From Chitinophaga pinensis (lineage in GTDB: Bacteria > Bacteroidota > Bacteroidia > NS11-12g > UBA955), in assembly GCA_945871905.1 (NCBI GenBank), contig CAMBXL010000007.1:1-64000 (forward strand): 64,000 nt of DNA. The letters run 5' to 3'. Positions 35,233 through 43,372 of this stretch are shown piece after piece (position 1 is the stretch's first letter; the number at the start of each line of letters is the position of its first letter). A program made the position numbers and the translations under genes. The notes beneath the pieces are model-generated. The model had not been told where the DNA came from and did no database searches. It was given only the letters and a program-made list of their open reading frames with translations.

Positions 35233-36837
35233 ATGAATAATCAAGACATCATATCACATGTTATCGATAAAGCTTCCAAAGCTTATTTGAATTTATCAAC
35301 AGACGAACTTGTTAAAGTAGCCTTAGAGAAAAAAGAAGGGATTTTAACTGACAAAGGCGCATTGGCTGCAGATACTGGTGAGTTTACAGGAAGATCTCCT
35401 AAAGATAAATTTACGGTTTGTGATGCCAAAACTGAAAACACAGTTTGGTGGGGACCAGTTAATACTAAATTTGATGAAGCTAAGTTTGATGCATTGTTGA
35501 ACAAAGTATTAACTCATTTTGAAGGAAAAGAACTGTTTGTTAGAGATGCATATGCTTGTGCTAACCCTTCATACAGATTAAACATTAAAGTGGTAACGGA
35601 ATCTGCGTATCAGAATTTATTTGCAAAGAATTTGTTCTTACGTCCACAAAACGAAGCGCAAGAAACAGAATGGATTATTTTAGCAGCCCCTTCTTTCAGG
35701 GCTAATCCTGATGAAGATGGAACCCGTCAACACAATTTTTCTATCATCAATTTTACCAAAAAAATCATTTTAATAGGTGGTTCAGGTTATACCGGCGAAA
35801 TAAAAAAAGGAATTTTTACAGTATTGAATTTTATTTTACCTCAAGAAAGAGGGGTATTGTCAATGCATTGTTCTGCAAACATAGGAAAAGAGGGTGATAC
35901 TGCTGTATTCTTTGGATTGTCTGGAACAGGTAAAACAACCTTAAGCGCTGACCCTGAAAGAAAATTAATAGGGGATGATGAACACGGTTGGGACAGTGAA
36001 ACTGTCTTTAATTTCGAAGGTGGATGCTATGCTAAGTGTATCGATTTGACCGAAGAGAAAGAACCACAAATATGGAACGCCATTAAACACGGTGCTTTGG
36101 TTGAAAACGTTAGATTTTTCCCAAATACCAATACACCAAATTATGAAGATGTATCGATAACAGAAAATACGCGTGTTGCATACCCTATTGAACATATTGA
36201 AGGAATAGCAGTGCCATCTATCGGCAATGCACCTAAAAATATTTTCTTTTTAACCTGCGATGCTTACGGTGTATTACCTCCAATTTCTAAATTAACTGCT
36301 GAACAAGCAATGTATCATTTTATTTCAGGTTATACGAGCAAAGTGGCTGGTACAGAAGCTGGAATTACTGAACCGCAAAGTACATTCTCTGCGTGTTTTG
36401 GTCAAGCTTTCTTGCCATTACACCCAACCAAGTATGCTGATTTATTAGGTAAAAAACTAAATGATAATAAAGATGTAAAAGTTTGGTTATTAAACACCGG
36501 ATGGAGTGGAGGAGGTTATGGCGTAGGAAGTAGAATGAAACTTTCATTAACCCGTGCCATGCTTACTGCGGCATTAAATGGTGAATTAGACCAAGTTGAA
36601 TTTGTTCAACATCCTGTTTTTGGTGTGCAAATGCCAACAGCTTGTCCTAATGTACCAAGTGAAATATTGAACCCAAGAAATACTTGGTCAGACAAAGCAG
36701 AATACGACAAAGCTGCCAATGCTTTAGCAGACAAGTTTAACGACAATTTCAAAAAATTTGAAGAAGGAGCCTCTGAGGCTATTTTAAGTGCAGCACCTAA
36801 AGCGGTGATGACCAATATTTTAAAAATAATTTTCTAA
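35233..36837 (+). CDS. pckA: Phosphoenolpyruvate carboxykinase (ATP)
   Basis: 534-residue enzyme converting oxaloacetate and ATP to PEP and CO2 in gluconeogenesis. The ATP-type P-loop 'GLSGTGKTTLSADP' is at about 228-241, and the kinase-specific sequence 'IGDDEHGWD' supplies metal and oxaloacetate contacts. The N-terminal 'TGEFTGRSPKDKF' binds substrate. Length and motifs are normal. It has its own promoter and terminator. Confidence 0.97.
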   Translation: MNNQDIISHVIDKASKAYLNLSTDELVKVALEKKEGILTDKGALAADTGEFTGRSPKDKFTVCDAKTENTVWWGPVNTKFDEAKFDALLNKVLTHFEGKELFVRDAYACANPSYRLNIKVVTESAYQNLFAKNLFLRPQNEAQETEWIILAAPSFRANPDEDGTRQHNFSIINFTKKIILIGGSGYTGEIKKGIFTVLNFILPQERGVLSMHCSANIGKEGDTAVFFGLSGTGKTTLSADPERKLIGDDEHGWDSETVFNFEGGCYAKCIDLTEEKEPQIWNAIKHGALVENVRFFPNTNTPNYEDVSITENTRVAYPIEHIEGIAVPSIGNAPKNIFFLTCDAYGVLPPISKLTAEQAMYHFISGYTSKVAGTEAGITEPQSTFSACFGQAFLPLHPTKYADLLGKKLNDNKDVKVWLLNTGWSGGGYGVGSRMKLSLTRAMLTAALNGELDQVEFVQHPVFGVQMPTACPNVPSEILNPRNTWSDKAEYDKAANALADKFNDNFKKFEEGASEAILSAAPKAVMTNILKIIF

Positions 36838-36840
36838 TAC

Positions 36841-36874
36841 AAAAGCCATTCGTATAAAACGGATGGCTTTTTTT
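36841..36874 (+). terminator. Terminator of pckA
   Basis: Inverted repeat AAAAGCCATTCGT / ACGGATGGCTTTT with a 5-nt ATAAA loop, followed by a run of T, begins 3 bp after the stop codon. One G-T pair interrupts the stem. Confidence 0.82.
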
Positions 36875-36881
36875 ATGAATT

Positions 36882-36927
36882 CCCTGTGGTTGGTCTGAAG
36901 TTTAGCTCTTAGTGGAAGCGGCCACCC
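36882..36927 (-). repeat. REP-like element, left copy (inverted)
   Basis: This 46-bp sequence is the reverse complement of the REP-like core found twice on the other side of the transposase gene (37514-37559 and 37633-37678). It matches the outermost copy at 39 of 46 positions, with both ends conserved (CCCTGTGGTTGGTCTGAAG here). It lies 22 bp past the transposase stop codon. Confidence 0.8.
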
Positions 36928-36948
36928 AATGCAGCCTTTTCAAGGACT

Positions 36949-37470
36949 TTAAATTTCTCCATATCTATTCAAAAATTTAAAATCCTGAATCCCGTTTTTA
37001 TAAAATTTAGCTGAACTAAAAAAATATTCATCATTAAATTTACTCAGTTTCCAATGTTCTTGAATAGGATTATTATGTATATATTCAAGCTTTTGTCTAA
37101 GAATTAATTCGTTTTCTATCAAAATCCACTTTGGTCTACGCTCCCAAATTTGAAAATTTCTATCATTTTGTGTTGAAGTTAACTTTAATAACATTTCAGC
37201 ATTATTTTCTTTTTTTAAATTAAATAAAATTTGTTGTGCTGTGTGTTTTAAGAAATCTCTTTGAAACGCAATTTTATTTTTCTTTTCTAAAGACAATACA
37301 ATGTGAATGTGATTGGGCATTAAAACAAAACCATAGATTTTTATCCATTTATTTATTGTAATAAAATTAAAGCTTTCAATAATTATCTGACAATTTTCTT
37401 TATTCAAAATCTTTTGCCAAGAATTTATTGTCGATGTAAAAAACCATAGATTTTCAATTTTCTGGAACAT
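36949..37470 (-). CDS. REP-associated tyrosine transposase (RAYT, Y1 family)
   Basis: 173 residues of the IS200-like Y1 transposase superfamily in its domesticated RAYT form. The HUH metal-binding motif is visible as His54-Ile-His56 in 'MPNHIHIVLS'. The family string 'LEYIHNNPI' holds Tyr130, the probable nucleophile. These enzymes nick and rejoin single-stranded DNA at REP hairpins and are thought to spread them. The gene looks intact and is framed by inverted REP-like elements, which is strong contextual support. Its first codons fall inside a 109-bp sequence that is tandemly repeated upstream, leaving a second, truncated copy of the N-terminus. Confidence 0.85.
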   Translation of the reverse strand: MFQKIENLWFFTSTINSWQKILNKENCQIIIESFNFITINKWIKIYGFVLMPNHIHIVLSLEKKNKIAFQRDFLKHTAQQILFNLKKENNAEMLLKLTSTQNDRNFQIWERRPKWILIENELILRQKLEYIHNNPIQEHWKLSKFNDEYFFSSAKFYKNGIQDFKFLNRYGEI

Positions 37471-37560
37471 TAATACAATAATATGACATTCTTTTGTAGA
37501 TGAAAAAAATAGTGGTTGGTCGCTACCTCAAGGAGCTTGGCTTCAGTCCAACCACAGGGG
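37452..37560. repeat. 109-bp direct repeat with REP-like hairpin, copy 1
   Basis: Begins inside the transposase gene (codons 1-6 and their upstream region) and ends with a REP-like core at 37514-37559. The core folds as GTGGTTGG...CCAACCAC (37512-37519 with 37548-37555), a perfect 8-bp stem enclosing a 28-nt region. Copy 2 starts 119 bp further on. Confidence 0.88.
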
Positions 37561-37570
37561 AAAGAAATCA

Positions 37571-37679
37571 TTTCAATTTTCTGGAACATTAATACAATAA
37601 TATGACATTCTTTTGTAGATGAAAAAAATAGTGGGTGGTCGCTTCCTCAAGGAGCTCGGCTTCAGACCAACCACAGGGG
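37571..37679. repeat. 109-bp direct repeat with REP-like hairpin, copy 2
   Basis: Same as copy 1 at 105 of 109 positions; all four changes are in the REP-like part. The transposase start codon and six codons are present but run into unrelated frame, so this is a 5' remnant. The hairpin pairs GTGG and TGGTC with GACCA and CCAC around one mismatch (37631-37640 with 37665-37674). Confidence 0.88.
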
Positions 37680-37849
37680 GAATTTGTTTATCCCGAGACC
37701 AATAACGGCAAACTAAATAATGCTTGAAAATAGGAAATTTAAATTTCACTCTAAAACAATTATAAAAAAGGAATGTTATCTAACAGTTGATTGTGTTTTA
37801 TAAATTTTAACTACAGAAAGTCATTCATTCGTTTGAATGGCTTTCTTTT
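37680..37849. other. Short intergenic region after the repeats
   Basis: 170 bases between the second direct repeat and the TonB receptor stop codon. Apart from the hairpin at its end I see no gene or element. Confidence 0.5.
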
Positions 37850-37851
37850 TT
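37815..37851. terminator. Hairpin with T-run at the 3' end of the TonB receptor gene
   Basis: A 13-bp stem AGAAAGTCATTCA / TGAATGGCTTTCT with a TTCGTT loop and one G-T pair lies right after the minus-strand stop codon. The T-run is on the plus-strand side, so orientation is ambiguous. It may act in both directions. Confidence 0.5.
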
Positions 37852-40126
37852 AGTCAATGTCTACTCTAAACCCAAAGAAAAAACGGATTCCTTGATTGGG
37901 CGCAAAGATATAGCCGGGGTCAAAAGTAAGTGCATATTGGTTGTTTGAATTGGCAATTACATTTCCATTAGTATCAAATTTTACTTGTTTGTCAAATGGG
38001 TCATTGGCACGGGCAATAATAAAAGGATTGCCTCTATTAGGGGTATAGTTTAGTAAATTTTTGATACCTCCATAAAGTTTTATTTTTTTGAATCCATTGT
38101 ATGAAATTTGAATGTTTTGGATACTCCACCAAGGTGATTCTGCTTTTCTAGGGTCTAATTCGTTTAACACTGGTAAACGCATAGGACTGTATAAATTTCC
38201 TGTGTAATCTATGGTTGTTTTTAATTTTTTAAAGGGGTAGGAAATAGACCAAGTTCCAGAAAAGTATTCTGTTAAAATAGGTCTGATTTTTTCATTTCCA
38301 TTCACTGTTTTAAGGTCAATAGCTGTCCAACCGATTTCGGAACGTAAGCCATTTTTCAATTGAATGGTTGAGTTAAAGCTCCATCCTGCGGTGTAAAAAT
38401 ATCCCAACATGTTGTCAATGATAATTTTGTTAGGGTCTTGGTCGTAGTCGGGTAATATTCTGTTGTAAAAGTGATTGTAAAATAAGCTTGTTTCGATATT
38501 CATTAAATTATATTTGGATAATCTAAATGACTTACTCAAACTTGCTGTTGAATTGATAGATTGCTCGGGTTTTATTTTATTGTTGATTTGAACAACTCTT
38601 GCACCTGTCATAAGCGCGTGTTCTTCTGTTAGTAAATTGACAACCCTAAATCCTGTTCCTGCATTCAACCTGAAAATGGTACTTGGATTGAAATTGTATT
38701 TATAAGCAAAACGAGGGGTAAAAATAGGGCCGTGAAGACGGTAATAATCAAATCTCATGCCTAATAAGAATTGGTGTCTTTCGTTTTGTTTTCTTTCATA
38801 TTGAATAAATAATCCGGGGATAGAACCCGATGGATTATTGATTAAGGAATCTGGTAGAGATTGACTTAATATATTGTCATTGTAGAGCATGTATTTGTAG
38901 GCAATACCTGCCAACCAATCATTTTTTCGAACCGATTTAGTCCAAATAGATTGCAAAAAGAATAGTTTTTGGTCTGCTACGTATTCAACATTGCCATAAA
39001 CGCTGTTTTGGTAGTGTGAAGTATAGCTTGACTGAATTTGAATGTTTTCTTTAATTGGAAGTTGGTAAGCGCCTATCCATTCAAACCTTTTGGTGATAAT
39101 ATTTTCGCCATAAATGCTGTCTCCTCCACGAAATTGTTTGGTCCATTGGGTTTCGCCTCCCCAGCGGTCTTCGTTTAATACCCTAAGCCCAATCGAAAAT
39201 AGTTTGTTTTTCTTGCGTTCAATATTGTATTTCTGGAAAACAGAGAGTCGGTTTTGTAGTGCAATGTCAGTGAAATTATCTTTGTTTTTGTCGAAAATTT
39301 TTGAGTTGTTGAAGTAATTGAAACCTGTTAAAACAGCTACTTTGGGTGAAAGTTTGAGTTTAATTGACAAATCATTGTTGATTTCATTCCATGAAGTAAT
39401 CATTGAATTAAAGGAGATTAATGGAGCATATTGTGGTCGTTTGGTTATCACATTGATTAATCCACCGATGGCCTCAGAACCATAAAGGGAAGACGCAGGT
39501 CCTTTTACTATTTCCACCCTTTCTATCATGGAATTGGGGATGCCACTCAATCCATAAACCGAAGCCAAACTGCTTACTATAGGCATTCCATCTATTAATA
39601 TCATGGTGTACGGACCTTCAAGTCCATTGATGTGAATATCGCCTGTATTGCACACACTGCAGTTTATTTGTGGTCGAACCCCATTCACATTTTGAAGCGC
39701 TTCAAACAAATTGGGACTTGGGTTTTTTTTCAAAAAAGCCTGATTGAATTGCTCAACAACTATAGGAGAGGAAGATTGCTTGGTGGTTCGCATCGTTCCC
39801 GTTACAACGAATTCTCCTATGGTTTCAACCTGTTCTTTGACTTGGAGAACAATTAAAGATTGATTGTATTTTTCAGTATTGATGGCTAATTCATGTTTGT
39901 AAAATCCTAGACAATTAAATGTGAGGGTAATGGTTTTGCTGTTGTTGTGTTCAATTTTAAAGTAACCCTGACTGTCGGTTAAAACATGTTTTTGCGTTTT
40001 TTTGATTGAAATACTAGCAGATGCTACGGGTAAACTGTCATTCATTACTCTACCATAAATAAACCGACTTTGTCCCAATAAGGTAAATGGAAGAAAAATC
40101 AATATTAAAGGAAGTAATGGTTTCAT
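37850..40126 (-). CDS. TonB-dependent outer-membrane receptor
   Basis: 758 residues. The protein has a signal peptide (cleavage near TLLGQ), a carboxypeptidase-regulatory-like beta-sandwich (about 22-100), a plug domain (about 110-230, 'DIHINGLEGPYTMILIDGMP' and 'VKGPASSLYGSEAIGGLINV') and a 22-strand-type barrel ending in an aromatic segment. It imports a ligand too large for porins. The 'NCSVCNTGDIHI' pair of cysteines in the plug resembles metal or haem receptor relatives. The adjacent DtxR-type regulator and the operator in its promoter point to iron or manganese compounds; this is inference. Confidence 0.92.
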   Translation of the reverse strand: MKPLLPLILIFLPFTLLGQSRFIYGRVMNDSLPVASASISIKKTQKHVLTDSQGYFKIEHNNSKTITLTFNCLGFYKHELAINTEKYNQSLIVLQVKEQVETIGEFVVTGTMRTTKQSSSPIVVEQFNQAFLKKNPSPNLFEALQNVNGVRPQINCSVCNTGDIHINGLEGPYTMILIDGMPIVSSLASVYGLSGIPNSMIERVEIVKGPASSLYGSEAIGGLINVITKRPQYAPLISFNSMITSWNEINNDLSIKLKLSPKVAVLTGFNYFNNSKIFDKNKDNFTDIALQNRLSVFQKYNIERKKNKLFSIGLRVLNEDRWGGETQWTKQFRGGDSIYGENIITKRFEWIGAYQLPIKENIQIQSSYTSHYQNSVYGNVEYVADQKLFFLQSIWTKSVRKNDWLAGIAYKYMLYNDNILSQSLPDSLINNPSGSIPGLFIQYERKQNERHQFLLGMRFDYYRLHGPIFTPRFAYKYNFNPSTIFRLNAGTGFRVVNLLTEEHALMTGARVVQINNKIKPEQSINSTASLSKSFRLSKYNLMNIETSLFYNHFYNRILPDYDQDPNKIIIDNMLGYFYTAGWSFNSTIQLKNGLRSEIGWTAIDLKTVNGNEKIRPILTEYFSGTWSISYPFKKLKTTIDYTGNLYSPMRLPVLNELDPRKAESPWWSIQNIQISYNGFKKIKLYGGIKNLLNYTPNRGNPFIIARANDPFDKQVKFDTNGNVIANSNNQYALTFDPGYIFAPNQGIRFFFGFRVDID

Positions 40127-40135
40127 TTTACGTCA

Positions 40136-40167
40136 CAAAACTACAAAAGTTAGACTAATCTAACAAA
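40136..40167 (-). promoter_or_regulatory. Promoter of the TonB receptor gene
   Basis: On the minus strand TTTG (40167-40164), a 20-bp spacer and TAGTTTTG (40143-40136) fit the Bacteroidota consensus. The -7 element ends 9 nt before the start codon. The spacer is filled by the palindrome at 40149-40164. Confidence 0.65.
40149..40164. promoter_or_regulatory. Palindromic DtxR/MntR-type operator
   Basis: GTTAGACTAATCTAAC is a perfect inverted repeat: GTTAGA, four central bases CTAA, then TCTAAC. It strongly resembles the DtxR/IdeR box (TTAGGTTAGCCTAACCTAA type). It lies between the -33 and -7 elements of the TonB receptor promoter and about 35 bp upstream of the start of the DtxR-family gene. 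A metal-loaded repressor bound here would block the receptor promoter and could autoregulate. Confidence 0.7.
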
Positions 40168-40186
40168 TTTAGTTTGATTTTTTTAT

Positions 40187-40194
40187 TATCTTTG
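40187..40194 (+). promoter_or_regulatory. -7 element of the DtxR-family gene
   Basis: TATCTTTG ends 4 nt before the ATG at 40199, predicting a leaderless or nearly leaderless transcript. No good -33 element at 17-23 bp; the operator occupies that area. Confidence 0.45.
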
Positions 40195-40198
40195 CAGC

Positions 40199-40903
40199 AT
40201 GTTGTCATTCACCGAAGAAAATTATTTAAAAACATTGATTAGTATTACGCTTAAAGAGGAGTCGAGAGGAGAGGCGGGAACGAATGAATTGGCAGATAAA
40301 TTGGGTTTAAAACCTTCTACAGTCAATGACATGTTGAAAAAGTTGAAAGAGAAAAAGCTGATAGAATATGAGAAATACGGTAAAATAAAATTAACCGATG
40401 AAGGGTATAAAATTGGCATTTACATCTTAAGAAAGCACCGTTTATGGGAAACATTCTTATTTCAAAAGTTGAATTTTAAGTGGGATGAGGTTCATCCTAT
40501 TGCCGAACAATTAGAACACATTCAAAGTGATGTTTTGATAGATAAGTTAGACCAATTTTTGGGATACCCTGAATTTGATCCTCATGGAGATGTTATTCCG
40601 AATGCACAAGGGGAACTAAAATACAAATACAACAACACGTTATTTAACATAAAAACTGGAGAAAAATGCCGCATGGTTGCAGTTAAGGACAACAGTGTTG
40701 CTTTTTTGAAATACGTAATTGAAGTTGGTTTGGGGATAGATAATATCATCCACGTAGTTTCAATCAATCCTTATGATGAAATGATGGAAATAGAAGTAAA
40801 AGGAAAACACGTGTTTGTTAGCAAAAAATTTGCTGAAAACATATATGTTGTTTGTGAATCGTGTATGAACAATAAAGTTTGCAAGGTTCACTGCAAACTG
40901 TAA
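40199..40903 (+). CDS. DtxR/MntR-family metal-dependent transcriptional regulator
   Basis: 234 residues in three parts: an N-terminal winged helix ('SFTEENYLKTLISIT', 'ADKLGLKPSTVNDMLKKLKEK'), a dimerisation and metal-binding region ('ILRKHRLWETFLFQKL', 'DEVHPIAEQLEH') and a C-terminal FeoA/SH3-like domain. Metal-ligand residues such as the His and Glu in 'HPIAEQLEH' are present. An extra cysteine cluster 'CESCMNNKVCKVHC' ends the protein. It represses metal-uptake genes when Fe or Mn is plentiful. The divergent TonB receptor and the palindrome between the genes make it the likely local regulator. It ends 4 bp from the convergent pyrG stop. Confidence 0.9.
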   Translation: MLSFTEENYLKTLISITLKEESRGEAGTNELADKLGLKPSTVNDMLKKLKEKKLIEYEKYGKIKLTDEGYKIGIYILRKHRLWETFLFQKLNFKWDEVHPIAEQLEHIQSDVLIDKLDQFLGYPEFDPHGDVIPNAQGELKYKYNNTLFNIKTGEKCRMVAVKDNSVAFLKYVIEVGLGIDNIIHVVSINPYDEMMEIEVKGKHVFVSKKFAENIYVVCESCMNNKVCKVHCKL

Positions 40904-40907
40904 TTGT

Positions 40908-42533
<1,626 letters not shown>

Positions 42534-42593
42534 TTATTTGATGCTGATTTATGTATAAAGTACATGGCACAGATGGAGCAGATAACCGGATGA

Positions 42594-42601
42594 CAAAGGT
42601 A
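42594..42601 (-). promoter_or_regulatory. -7 element of pyrG
   Basis: TACCTTTG on the minus strand lies between kdsB and pyrG and would give a leader of about 70 nt. I see no hairpin that suggests attenuation, and no -33 element at normal spacing. Confidence 0.4.
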
Positions 42602-42608
42602 GTAGTTT

Positions 42609-43367
42609 TTAGTCTATCATTTCAGGATTGCTTTTCAAGAAATTTTCAACAGTTAATAAATCTTCAGGCGAATCTATAGCAGGACTTTGGAAGTCGGTTT
42701 CTAAGACATTGATTTTAAAACCATTGTCTAGCCATCTTAATTGTTCTAAACTTTCCATTTGCTCCAATACACTTACTTGTAAAGATTTTAATTCATGAAT
42801 TATTTCTGTGCGAAAGCCATACAATCCAATGTGTCTGAAATAGCTGTAATGACTCACCCAATCCTCACTTTCAATTCCTCTTAAATAGGGGATTACCTGA
42901 CGCGAGAAATACAAAGCATTGTTGTTTTTATCGGTTACCACTTTAACATGATTGGGATTCATTAAGTCTTCTCTTGATTGTATTCTTTTTTTTAAGGTTG
43001 TAATTTTAGTATCTACATTCATTAAACCTTTGGCTAATGTAGCAATTTGATTAGGTTGGATAAAAGGTTCATCGCCTTGTAAATTAATCAAGATGTCAAA
43101 TGATTCATTCAGCTTTTCTAAAACTTCAAAACAACGGTCTGTACCACTTTGATGGTGAACTCCTGTCATCATGCATTCGCCAAAAGTACTTACATGTTTG
43201 TGAATTCTTTCGTCGTCTGTTGCCACAATTACTCTGGCATTTAATTCATTTTTTTGAGCCTGTAAATAAGTTCTTTGAATTAAGGTTTTACCGGCAATTT
43301 CTATCAAAGGTTTGCCTTCAAATCGGGTGGACCCAAATCGGGATGGTATGACTATTAATGTTTTCAT
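42609..43367 (-). CDS. kdsB: 3-deoxy-manno-octulosonate cytidylyltransferase (CMP-KDO synthetase)
   Basis: 252 residues. It activates KDO with CTP for lipopolysaccharide core synthesis. The nucleotide-binding N-terminus 'VIPSRFGSTRFEGKPLIEIAGK' and the 'INLQGDEPFIQP' metal site are clear. It starts 5 bp downstream of the DUF5686 gene and is probably cotranscribed with it. pyrG, which makes the CTP it consumes, follows on the same strand, although with a separate promoter. Confidence 0.96.
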   Translation of the reverse strand: MKTLIVIPSRFGSTRFEGKPLIEIAGKTLIQRTYLQAQKNELNARVIVATDDERIHKHVSTFGECMMTGVHHQSGTDRCFEVLEKLNESFDILINLQGDEPFIQPNQIATLAKGLMNVDTKITTLKKRIQSREDLMNPNHVKVVTDKNNNALYFSRQVIPYLRGIESEDWVSHYSYFRHIGLYGFRTEIIHELKSLQVSVLEQMESLEQLRWLDNGFKINVLETDFQSPAIDSPEDLLTVENFLKSNPEMID

Positions 43368-43372
43368 TGTTT

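Noticed and set aside
37452-37679. Possible CRISPR array because of the 109-bp direct repeats
   Set aside because: Only two long units with a 10-bp gap, containing coding sequence and a REP hairpin; no regular short repeats, spacers or cas genes.
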